Assembly: GCA_020426005.1 (NCBI GenBank)
Contig: JAGQQW010000018.1
Span: forward strand, 1-43,481
Length of the DNA: 43,481 nucleotides
Direction of reading: 5' to 3'
DNA from: Planctomycetota bacterium
GTDB lineage: Bacteria > Planctomycetota > UBA1135 > GCA-002748355
Positions within the stretch are counted from its first letter, which is position 1; each line of letters opens with the position of its first letter. The notes under the pieces are model-generated. The model searched no databases. It was not told the DNA's origin and worked only from the letters and a program-made list of their open reading frames with translations. Of this stretch, positions 34,310-42,141 are shown in pieces. The position numbers were made by a program, and so were the translations under genes.

Positions 34310-36343
34310 TCAGGACGCGAGCAGCGTCCTGAGTTGTAGGCGCATGTCTTCGTCCCACACGTCTTCGATCGATGCGTCGCGCAATCGCTCGGCGATCCTC
34401 CTCGGTTGCACGGCCGCCAGCACGGCCCGCTGTTTCTCCTCGTGAGGAAGATCGCGGAAGAACGGGCCGAAGCCGAGCAGACGCGCAAGGCGCCCGGTCA
34501 AGCTCTTTGCGAAGATCTCGAGCCTCGCCGCTTCGGCGATTTGCGCCGACCAATCCTGATGACCGCGACGCAGTCGTAGCCCGAAGGCGACACCACGACC
34601 CGGCTTCTTGACAGCGGCCTCGCCCGCCGACGCATGCAGAAGGAGTCCGCCGATCGATCCGAGCCCGTGCACGAAGACCGTGTCGTCCTCGCCCTCGACC
34701 CGTTGGATGCATTCCGCGTCGAGGCCGAGCCAGTCGACCATGTCGGTCGCGAGCGCCATCGGAATCGGCGCCGACGCCTTGCGCTCGAAGCGCGCCTCAC
34801 CTTCGCTCGCTTCGCTGCCGACCAAGGTCCCGTCGGCACGTTGGCGGATCTGACGCGACGCGCCACCCAGGAGGACGGCAGACGATGCTTCCGGCCGCGG
34901 CTTCGCGATCGTCCCGAGCACGCGCCCCGTGATCTCCTCGAGGACTTCGACTTCTGCCTCGCCTCCGAGATTCGCATGCACGATTCCCGAACGAAATGCA
35001 CGTTCGAGCGTTTCCGTCGGCTCGTAGTGATGCGCCGCGAGACGTCGAAACCAACGCTCCGCGCTCGTCATTGCGGCATCGAGCCGAGCCTCGTCCCAGT
35101 ACGCGGCCTGCCAGTCGGGCAAGCGATCCAACACGTGCGCCGGCGCGATCCGATGGCCCGGGTTCTGCAGCATCAGACTCGCTGCCTGTTGGAGCGCGGT
35201 CGACGGGTCGTACGTCGCGGGGTCCGTCAACAAGCGTCCTGTGCGAGCCGCGTGCATCATGTGTCGAAACCGCAGGATCTCCCCACGATCTCGCGCGAGC
35301 GCCAAGAAGCGCAGCCCGTCGGATCGACGACTCCCACGCCCGACTCGCTGCAAGAGACTCGGAAGATCCGGCGGAACTCCGTAGAGCACGACGTGGTCGA
35401 TGTCGCCGATGTCGATTCCGAGTTCGAGCGTCGACGTCGCGAAACACACGGCAGTCCGCGCGTGCTGGAAGTCACGCTCGACGCGTTCGCGCACGGGCTT
35501 GCTCAAGCTACCGTGATGCGCGTAGACGTAGCTTCCGAACGGTGGCTTCCCACGACTCTTGTCCGCACACCATTCGACGTCGGCGCGGGCATTCGCGAAC
35601 ACGAGGACCTTGCCCCCACGACCCGTGACGAGTTCGGCGATCTTCTTCGTCGGATCCTTGCCGAACGGGGCGAGCGCGACCCGAGCGGTCATCGAGCGAC
35701 GACCATCCTCACTTACGACAACGGGCTCGATCGCGTAGCGCATTGCCACGTCGCGCGGGCCTTCGACGGTCGCGGAGAGCATGACGATCTGGAGCTTCGC
35801 GTTGCGGGAGGCGAGAACGCGTCGAAGGCGTGCGCAGAGCGCCGCCAACTGATCGCCACGAGGGGTTCCGTCGACGGCATGGAGCTCGTCGAGCACGAGC
35901 GCGGACAGCGGAAGCAATCGCCTCGGCATTCGCGAAATCATCGAATCGAGGGACTCGGGAGTGGTGACCAGGACGTGCGGGATGACCTTGCCGAGCGAAG
36001 CGTGGTCTCCTGTCTTACGACCGATCTCGAGTCCGAGGCGCCGCACCGGTACGGTCAGGCGCCGATAGACGTCGTTGACGAGAGCTCGAGTCGGCGAGAC
36101 GTAGATCAGCGCCGGGCTCTCGAGGCCACGAATGCCATGAACGCTCAAAATCCGCTGAAGCAGCGGCGCCATCGCGGCCTCGGTCTTGCCACCCGCCGTC
36201 GGTGCACCGATGAAGACGTCGTGACCCGCAAGCACGGGCTCTGCCGCCGCACGCTGGATCGCCAGCAAGCGAGGAAAGCGATCATAGAACGCGTCGAAAG
36301 TGCGAGCGAGCTGCTCGCGTAGGGCTCGGTGTTCTTCAGTCAA
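34310..36343 (-). CDS. Lhr-like superfamily 2 DEAD/DEAH helicase
   Basis: The product is 677 residues and appears to start at TTG (36343); a stop codon lies shortly upstream in frame and no ATG lies between. Helicase motifs are complete: APTAGGKTEA (motif I, 48-57), PTRAL (84-88), TTPESL (II-adjacent), DELH (152-155), SAT (190-192), VFANARADVEW, ATSTLELGIDIGDID (V) and LLQRVGRGSRR (VI, 330-340). The order and the GIDIG..D/QRVGRGSR forms fit Lhr-type helicases, which include BrxHI of type 2 BREX. The C-terminal 300 residues have no assigned domain. It probably translocates on nucleic acid using ATP. Synteny with the BrxC/D-like ATPases 2 kb upstream suggests a shared system. Confidence 0.85.
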   Translation of the reverse strand: MTEEHRALREQLARTFDAFYDRFPRLLAIQRAAAEPVLAGHDVFIGAPTAGGKTEAAMAPLLQRILSVHGIRGLESPALIYVSPTRALVNDVYRRLTVPVRRLGLEIGRKTGDHASLGKVIPHVLVTTPESLDSMISRMPRRLLPLSALVLDELHAVDGTPRGDQLAALCARLRRVLASRNAKLQIVMLSATVEGPRDVAMRYAIEPVVVSEDGRRSMTARVALAPFGKDPTKKIAELVTGRGGKVLVFANARADVEWCADKSRGKPPFGSYVYAHHGSLSKPVRERVERDFQHARTAVCFATSTLELGIDIGDIDHVVLYGVPPDLPSLLQRVGRGSRRSDGLRFLALARDRGEILRFRHMMHAARTGRLLTDPATYDPSTALQQAASLMLQNPGHRIAPAHVLDRLPDWQAAYWDEARLDAAMTSAERWFRRLAAHHYEPTETLERAFRSGIVHANLGGEAEVEVLEEITGRVLGTIAKPRPEASSAVLLGGASRQIRQRADGTLVGSEASEGEARFERKASAPIPMALATDMVDWLGLDAECIQRVEGEDDTVFVHGLGSIGGLLLHASAGEAAVKKPGRGVAFGLRLRRGHQDWSAQIAEAARLEIFAKSLTGRLARLLGFGPFFRDLPHEEKQRAVLAAVQPRRIAERLRDASIEDVWDEDMRLQLRTLLAS

Positions 36344-36680
36344 GCGGCGAGCAGCCTCGGTCAGGTCCGGTGGGCTCCGAGCATATCAGGCCGCGTGCCG
36401 CGTGCGAGAGAAGCTCCACGCGCCGGCCGCACGGGTGCGACCGACGCTGGAGGCATGGGGAGCGGGTCTTGGGTGCGACCCACTCGCGGCGAGACACCCA
36501 CATGTCCCGCCTTGATTTCCGTCTGTTGTTTTCTCGTTGCGCGAGCCGAAACTCGCTCTGACTCCAAAGGCGCCGGCACACCCGTTTCGTCACCCGAAAA
36601 CTCGAAAAAAAAGGCCCGCGACGAATCACGGGCCTGAGCCAGCAGATCGGTCGAGGTTCCGACCTTGGAATGCGCCGGGA
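36344..36680. other. 337-bp intergenic stretch with a terminator, no gene seen
   Basis: No open frame with a credible start or family match was found. The right part holds the terminator at 36605-36635; the remainder should carry the promoter of the helicase gene, but no clear -35/-10 pair was recognised. Confidence 0.5.
36605..36635 (-). terminator. rho-independent terminator of the secreted propeller gene
   Basis: On the minus strand a stem of seven pairs (AGGCCCG with CGGGCCT, loop of about ten bases) is followed by a run of T (36612 down to 36605). It lies 45 bases after the stop at 36681, so transcription from that gene should end before the helicase. Confidence 0.8.
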
Positions 36681-38120
36681 CTATGGGCTGATGTAGATCC
36701 CCGACAGATTCGAGAACGTGGGCGTCCCAGCGACGAGCAGCCCTTGGAGTTGATAGCTGATTCCCGCCAACGCGTTGTTCGCCGGAATCGGTAGGTTGAG
36801 CTTGCCAGGGCTCTGGAACGCCGTCGTGAAGAACACGGTCGGCAGGTCGAGCAAGAACTCACCGTTCATACCCGGAACCTTGATCGGCGTGCCGGTCTTC
36901 GCCGAGAAGATGGCGACCATCGGCGCAGTCGCAGTGCTGACCGCGTCGAGATACGGCGTGTTCCCGACGCGCGAGACACCACGAGTATCGAAGCTCAGCG
37001 CAGGGGTCGACAACGCGTCGTACGGACTCGTGCCATTCGTGATCTCGGTGAAGTTCACCGCACCGTCACCGTCTTCGTCCCCGAATGGATTCGTGACGTA
37101 GGCATAGCTGAATCCGCTCGCATCGATCATGCCGTACGTATTGACGCCGTCCGGGGTCTGCAGCTCGAGAACGCCCTGGTCGTCGTAGCGCTGGAACGTA
37201 CACGGCGTGCTGAACCCGCGGTCCATGATCCAAGGCCTGCCGATGCTGTCCATCACGACGCCACCGCAGTCGTTGTTGAGCGGGGCGACCGACATCGTCT
37301 TCAGAGTGTTGCCGTTCGAGGTGTCGACCACGGCACAAACCCCCGCACGACCGACAGCCCACAGCCGGTTCTTCGCATCGATCGCCATTCCCGACGTGTA
37401 GAGGTAGCCGTTGGGCATGGCGTACGGCCCGGAGACGGTCCCACTCTGGTCGAGCTTGTAGAGGTTGGTCGACCGATCGCCGCCGACCCAGATGTTGCTT
37501 GCCTTGGCGATCCCTTCGTACGTCGCCACGATCGTGGTTGGCAACATGGTCGATGTCGTCGGCAGCGTGTACGTCGTCACCGTACCGGTCGCGATATCGA
37601 TCTTCGAGATCTGTCCCGGTGGACCGTTGCGGTGCGCGACCCAGACGTTGCCAGCCTGCGCGGGCGTCGAGTAGTCGACCGCGATCCCGAGCGCCGCAGA
37701 CGGCACGGTGAACGACCTCGCGAGCGTCCCATCGGGCTTGTACTCGGCAACCGTGGACGTCTCCGTGATGTAGGCGTAGCCACGCTTGTCGAACGCGATC
37801 GCGTATGGACTTCCGCCGCTGTTCGTCGTGACGTTCTTGATCACCTTGCCATTGCGATCACAGATCGTGAACGTCTGCGTGATGAAGTTGACGACCCACA
37901 GCTTCCCGTCCGGCGCACGGAAGACACCTCGCAGCGTGAAGTTGTTGGACGTCATATCGACGGTCTGCAGGACTTCGCCGAACCGTGAATACTTCGTCAG
38001 CGTCGTCGAGCCACGGGATGCGACCCAGAGCGCGTCGTCCATCGGTGCTTGGGCAAGCAGCGACGGGGACAGAGCCAACGCGACACAGGCGAGCATCGAG
38101 GCTCCCTTCGAATCTTTCAT
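36681..38120 (-). CDS. secreted NHL/Vgb-like beta-propeller protein
   Basis: The product is 479 residues. A strong ribosome site (AAAGGAGG, four bases before the ATG) fixes the start at 38120. Residues 1-23 form a signal peptide (MLACVALALSPSLLAQ). Blade-like repeats with W-V motifs follow: LWVASRGSTTLTKYS, LWVVNFITQTFTICD, YAYITETSTVAEYKPDG, VWVAHRNGPPGQISKID, IWVGGDRSTNLYKLD and LWAVGRAGVCAVVD, as in NHL or virginiamycin-B-lyase-like propellers. Each blade ends in a polar turn. A calcium-loop segment DEDGDGAVNFTEITNG (about 350) leads to a C-terminal beta domain. The gene stands between the ATPase operon and the helicase with its own ribosome site and terminator. No link to those genes is evident. 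Confidence 0.8.
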   Translation of the reverse strand: MKDSKGASMLACVALALSPSLLAQAPMDDALWVASRGSTTLTKYSRFGEVLQTVDMTSNNFTLRGVFRAPDGKLWVVNFITQTFTICDRNGKVIKNVTTNSGGSPYAIAFDKRGYAYITETSTVAEYKPDGTLARSFTVPSAALGIAVDYSTPAQAGNVWVAHRNGPPGQISKIDIATGTVTTYTLPTTSTMLPTTIVATYEGIAKASNIWVGGDRSTNLYKLDQSGTVSGPYAMPNGYLYTSGMAIDAKNRLWAVGRAGVCAVVDTSNGNTLKTMSVAPLNNDCGGVVMDSIGRPWIMDRGFSTPCTFQRYDDQGVLELQTPDGVNTYGMIDASGFSYAYVTNPFGDEDGDGAVNFTEITNGTSPYDALSTPALSFDTRGVSRVGNTPYLDAVSTATAPMVAIFSAKTGTPIKVPGMNGEFLLDLPTVFFTTAFQSPGKLNLPIPANNALAGISYQLQGLLVAGTPTFSNLSGIYISP

Positions 38121-38199
38121 CGATCCTCCTTTGGTGAGAGTGCCCGCACGATAGCACCCGTCATCCGACGCAGGCCGCTCTCGGGAAAACCGGGGAGAT

Positions 38200-39678
38200 T
38201 CACCTCTTTGCGCTGGGGACCGGCGCGAAATCCGCCGCCGCGTGCCGCGTCTGATCGAGGAAGTCGAGCGTGCGGCGCCCGAACTCGCGCGGGCTCGAAA
38301 GCGCGCCGGTCGCGATCCACTGATCGGCCTTGGCTTCGAGTGCGGCGAGCACCCGACGATTGACAGCCGGATAGGCCTGCAGATAGAGGTCGAGAATGCG
38401 GTCCCCCATCTCGCGGAACTGCGCCTTGCCGAAGCGACGGAGTTCGAGCACGCGCTCGGGACCGAGGGTCTCACGTAGGAAGTCTTCGCTCGCCGACCCG
38501 GGTGTCGCAGCCAACGCGAGCGCGAGGTTGCCCTCCGAACCGAAACGAGGTGGCAACTCTCGAATGATTCCTCGCCCCCCCTTGCGGACCGACGTCAGGT
38601 CCATCGCCTCATCGGGCAAGGCCGCGGACATCAAGACACGAAACACGTCGACCGCGCGTGCTCGCGCTTCGAGGTCGAGGTTGGAGAACAATTCGGTTTC
38701 GTCGAGCAACAGCAAGACGCCGCGATACCCACATCGTCGCGCGAGATGCCCGACACCCGACAACATGTATCCGTAGATGCGCGGCAGTGTGCCGAAGTCC
38801 GACAACGCGAGCACACGGTCTCGGACCGCGACCTGCGAGTGCAAGCGGCGCTGCAGCTCTTGAGACACACCCGTGGCTCGCCCTTCGATCCAATCCGTCA
38901 ACAAGAGCTGAAGCTCGGACAGTTCACTCGACTCGGGGTGCTGCTCGACTTCGTCGAGCAGCCCACGTGCATATCGAATCGCCGGCGCGAGGAACGCGTG
39001 GCGATGCTCGCCATCGAACAAACCGTTGTGCAGTTTTTCGTCGCGCGCAGCGTGCTCGAGCAGGGGCCATAGTCCGAGTTCTCCCGCTTCGTGTTTGTCG
39101 GGGTACACGAACGATCGTGCAAGCGCCGCATAGACACGGCGCGGTTTGGAAGGCGGCGCCTCTTGCGGGTCGAGCCACGCACGCCCGACGACCCAACCGA
39201 GATCGAGAGCGATGTGTTGGATCAACTCCAGGAGGTGCGTCTTGCCCGTGCCGTAGTCCCCGAGGACTGCGCGGCAGCGGTCGCCATCACGTCCCTCGAG
39301 CATGCTCCGTGCCGACTCGATCTCTTCGTCTCGTCCGACGGTGTAGGCGAGCAAGCCACGCAACGGAACGACGCCGAGGCGCACGGCTTCGAGGACCTGA
39401 CGCCGCACGGCATCCTCGGGGGACAAGCGAGCGGGTTTCGTCGCGCTCGATGCCTTGGCGCGACTCTTCGCACGTGGTTTCTTCCGCTTGGCGCCACCGG
39501 TGGCACCCTCGTCCTCCCCGACGAGGCGTAACAAGCGAGCGGGCAAACTGACTTCGAGGCCCGGGTAGCGATCGAAACGCACGCGCAAGGCCATACCACC
39601 GCGTTCGACCGCAGTGACCGTGCCCTCACCGTAGCTCTGGTGCCGCACGCGCTTGTCGCTGCCACCGTCAGGGGTCAC
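38200..39678 (-). CDS. Tudor-like domain fused to BrxC/BrxD-type P-loop ATPase
   Basis: The product is 492 residues, starting at a GTG that overlaps the stop of the previous gene (GTGA). Residues about 9-53 (RVRHQSYGEGTVTAVERG, then ALRVRFDRYPGLEVSLPARLLRLV) closely resemble the C-terminal Tudor-like domain of UvrD/PcrA, which contacts RNA polymerase or nucleic acid. A basic, Lys/Ala-rich linker (60-85) follows. The ATPase covers about 88-490: Walker A GDYGTGKTH (140-148) and Walker B VLLLLDETE (321-329), with SARSMLEGRDGDRCRAVLG before it. This matches the P-loop family once called DUF2791, now the BREX BrxC/BrxD ATP-binding domain. It is the last gene of a three-gene coupled operon. A link to transcription or DNA repair is inferred from the Tudor-like domain. 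Confidence 0.8.
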   Translation of the reverse strand: MTPDGGSDKRVRHQSYGEGTVTAVERGGMALRVRFDRYPGLEVSLPARLLRLVGEDEGATGGAKRKKPRAKSRAKASSATKPARLSPEDAVRRQVLEAVRLGVVPLRGLLAYTVGRDEEIESARSMLEGRDGDRCRAVLGDYGTGKTHLLELIQHIALDLGWVVGRAWLDPQEAPPSKPRRVYAALARSFVYPDKHEAGELGLWPLLEHAARDEKLHNGLFDGEHRHAFLAPAIRYARGLLDEVEQHPESSELSELQLLLTDWIEGRATGVSQELQRRLHSQVAVRDRVLALSDFGTLPRIYGYMLSGVGHLARRCGYRGVLLLLDETELFSNLDLEARARAVDVFRVLMSAALPDEAMDLTSVRKGGRGIIRELPPRFGSEGNLALALAATPGSASEDFLRETLGPERVLELRRFGKAQFREMGDRILDLYLQAYPAVNRRVLAALEAKADQWIATGALSSPREFGRRTLDFLDQTRHAAADFAPVPSAKR

Positions 39679-41057
39679 AGGTCGCCTTCGTGCATGCCTG
39701 CGGGCAAGTCATCGTCGTCGCCGTCGTCCGTATCGTCGAAGTCGACATCACCTCGTGATTCGCGCTCACTCTCGAAGAAACCGCCGTCGCCGAGATCTTC
39801 GAACGCGACCGGATCGGGCGCGACCAATGCAGACGCCGTCGCGCCTGCCAGTTGCTCGATCGTCGCCGTACCGACGGCGTGCTCGCCATCGGCGACTTGG
39901 CCGTACAACAGGTCGACCCAGCTCTTCACGAACACGCGTCGATGACTCACCTCGTAGTGGTGTCGCGTGATGACGCCCGCCAACATCGCGGCGTTGTCCC
40001 GCTGCACCTTGTGATCGAGCTTCAGGCCACGGGCGATCTCGAAGACTTCGAGCACCTTCATCCCGATCTCCGTCAACAAGTCACGTGGCGGCAGATCGAG
40101 CGATTCGAGATCGATGACCGGCGACTGAGGACTGCGTTCGCTGAACGGCGCGACCGGGGTCAGCCGCTGATGCAATGCGGGATAGTCGGGGACGACGTTG
40201 CGCAAGAACTCGGGCGGAACCGCGTACAACACGAGGACGGCCGGGAAGCGCGCCTGCCCGCAGAGATCGACGAGTTGACGGAGGTTGTCCATCAGCCGTT
40301 GCGATCGACTCGCCGTGAGGCTCATCACGCGATCACCCTCGTCGAAGAGGATGACGGTGCCCTCGAGACCGAGGCGCGGGAAGACCTGGGTCATCGACCG
40401 TAGCAGCGGGAACGCGTTGCTCTCCGAAACCGTCTCGTAGACGCCGAATTCGCGATGCTTCGAAGGCGGAACTTCCTGACCGAGCAGCCACGCTGCGAGC
40501 ACTTGACGCTTGTCCTCGTCGTCGTCGAGAAGGGACATCAAGTAACCGGTCACCGCCTCTCGGAATGCGGCGTTGTCGCACGGAATGCGACGCACTTCTT
40601 CCTTGATCCAGACGCGTGTCGCTTCGTCGCCGAGTTTCTTGCGCTTCTTGTCGAGCAAGTCCTCGAGCACGAACGGGAGCCCTTCGCGCGGCAGGTCCAT
40701 CTCATCCGCCGGCGGCGTCGCCACCTTTTGAGCGACAGCTCGATAGACCATGAGCGACTTGTCGAACGGACACTCCTTCGCGGAGAGCACGACATCGGCG
40801 ACCGCGTACCCGAGCGACCACGCGAGTTCTCGCACGACGTACAAGAAGTGCGTCTTGCCAGCGCCGAAACCGCCTTGGACGAGTCGGAACGAAGCCCCTC
40901 CCGCCGGTAGCAGGCCCTCGAGATACTCACGACGCAGGATGCGCAGGTAGGTCTCGTTGCCGACGTTGAAGACGGACAGACCGCGATCGGGTGGCTTGCC
41001 CGAGGCACCGAGGCTCTCGAGGATGCGCATCGCTGCTGGCCTGGTGAGATTCGTCAT
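39675..41057 (-). CDS. BrxD-like P-loop ATPase
   Basis: The product is 460 residues. GGAGGT lies about seven bases before the ATG at 41057, which overlaps the stop of the preceding gene (ATGA). Walker A is GGFGAGKTH (62-70) and Walker B is TVILFDEGD (234-242). The N-terminal pattern R.LESLG.......GLSVF.VGNE.YL....EYL..L is the usual start of BREX ATP-binding (former DUF2791) proteins. The later segment LPPRDLLTEIGMKVLEVFEIA precedes a helical C-terminal domain, and the tail is very acidic (DVDFDDTDDGDDDD). BrxD is a type 2 BREX component of uncertain biochemical role. Here a second ATPase of the same family follows directly, so the two may form a hetero-oligomer. The acidic tail is not typical and could mimic DNA or bind a partner. 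Confidence 0.85.
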   Translation of the reverse strand: MTNLTRPAAMRILESLGASGKPPDRGLSVFNVGNETYLRILRREYLEGLLPAGGASFRLVQGGFGAGKTHFLYVVRELAWSLGYAVADVVLSAKECPFDKSLMVYRAVAQKVATPPADEMDLPREGLPFVLEDLLDKKRKKLGDEATRVWIKEEVRRIPCDNAAFREAVTGYLMSLLDDDEDKRQVLAAWLLGQEVPPSKHREFGVYETVSESNAFPLLRSMTQVFPRLGLEGTVILFDEGDRVMSLTASRSQRLMDNLRQLVDLCGQARFPAVLVLYAVPPEFLRNVVPDYPALHQRLTPVAPFSERSPQSPVIDLESLDLPPRDLLTEIGMKVLEVFEIARGLKLDHKVQRDNAAMLAGVITRHHYEVSHRRVFVKSWVDLLYGQVADGEHAVGTATIEQLAGATASALVAPDPVAFEDLGDGGFFESERESRGDVDFDDTDDGDDDDLPAGMHEGDL

Positions 41058-41875
41058 CGCACACCTCCGACGCGTGCGGTCAGGTAGTACTGCCCACCGC
41101 CGAGTCCGTGGCGCAGGAAGACGACGCGCTTCTTGTCCTTGGTCGAACCACCGGTCGCGGTTCCGAGTTCGATCCGCTGCCCCTCGCGTTCGAGAGCGCC
41201 CTCGCGAGCGAGTCGATCCAGACAATACGCGAGCGCCGCCTTGTCCTCGATGACTCCGCGCAAGCCACGCAACGACGCTTCGAGCTGCAGCTCGGGAAGG
41301 AGATCGACGAGGAAGACGCGCTCCCCCGCGGGCTTGTTCTCGCGCCCGAGGCGAGCCCGATACGCCGAGGCAAACGCGTCGAACATGACTTCCGCACCTG
41401 GCCAAGAAGCCTCGAGGCGCTCAGTCTCCTGCTTGCGCGCATCCAGGATGTGCACAGGATCGAGAGCGGTCTTGCAGAGCGGCTCGCGGCCATAGGAGAG
41501 GTGCGCCTCTTCTTTGTCGAAGTCGATTTCGACCTGGACACCTCCGGCGTCGAAGACCGGCGGCTGCTGCCCCATCTCGGTCAACGTGAGGGCTCGCTCC
41601 TTCGCCACTTCGAAGAACCGATCGACGAAGGTCTGGCGACGCTCGTGAACGAAGTCCCGGATCCCCTGGCCGAGCTCGTCGACGAACACTTCGAGCGCCG
41701 GCGGCGTCGTGTCGCTCGCGAGTGCCTTGCACGCGCGTTCGCGCGCGGCGCGTTCGTTCCAGACCGCAGGGTCCGACAAGGCTTCGAGTGCCTTGCGTCG
41801 CTTGTCGAGTTCTTTGGCGTAGTCGCGCAGCTCGGACGCGAGTTCGTGCGCCCTGCGTTGGAGCGCTTCGGTCAT
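41054..41875 (-). CDS. coiled-coil and winged-helix-like protein, first gene of the ATPase operon
   Basis: The product is 273 residues from the ATG at 41875; the open frame continues upstream without a good start. AAGGGG lies about eight bases before the ATG. Residues 1-50 form a charged coiled coil (RRAHELASELRDYAKELDKRRKALEAL). The middle is mixed (VFVDELGQGIRDFVHERRQTFVDRFF, then VQVEIDFDKEEAHLSYGREPL). Residues about 205-270 look like a winged helix: LRGLRGVIEDKAALAYCLDRLAREGALEREGQRIEL, then a strand ending VVFLRHGLGG. No known family was recognised. Its stop overlaps the ATPase start, so it is co-expressed with the two ATPases and is likely their adaptor or DNA-binding partner (inference). 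Confidence 0.75.
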   Translation of the reverse strand: MTEALQRRAHELASELRDYAKELDKRRKALEALSDPAVWNERAARERACKALASDTTPPALEVFVDELGQGIRDFVHERRQTFVDRFFEVAKERALTLTEMGQQPPVFDAGGVQVEIDFDKEEAHLSYGREPLCKTALDPVHILDARKQETERLEASWPGAEVMFDAFASAYRARLGRENKPAGERVFLVDLLPELQLEASLRGLRGVIEDKAALAYCLDRLAREGALEREGQRIELGTATGGSTKDKKRVVFLRHGLGGGQYYLTARVGGVR

Positions 41876-42141
41876 CGTTGGATCCCCTTCACGATCTGGA
41901 TTGCTCGACTTCGGGCCTGAAAGCACGCGGCGCTTCGCCGCTCGTTCGCCGCTGTCACCGCCGGGGCGAGTATGGAGGGGGTCGCAGTTCGATACCAACT
42001 CGATCTGCATCGCGCGTTCGCGAGGAAGAACGGGTCACGAACGGCGTCCTGAACGTGGATTCGCCGCGGCTTTTTGGGTTTCGACGGGGCGGCGATGGCA
42101 CGCACTCGGTACGTGTTCGAGTCGTTCGAGGTGCTGCTACC
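41876..42141. promoter_or_regulatory. divergent control region of the ATPase operon and TerB-protease gene
   Basis: These 266 bases lie between the two divergent transcription units, so shared regulation is possible. No operator or consensus promoter was recognised; a short GC-rich inverted repeat (GCGGCGCTTCGCCGC, about 41929-41943) is the only visible structure. Confidence 0.35.

Noticed and set aside
32605..36322. Two plus-strand open frames of 575 and 562 codons
   Set aside because: Both are antisense to genes with clear MBOAT, SGNH and helicase motifs; their composition is Arg/Glu/His-rich with no domain.
38200..41057. Complete type 2 BREX locus
   Set aside because: Only BrxC/D-type ATPases and an Lhr-like helicase are present; no PglX, PglW, PglY or PglZ is encoded in the window.
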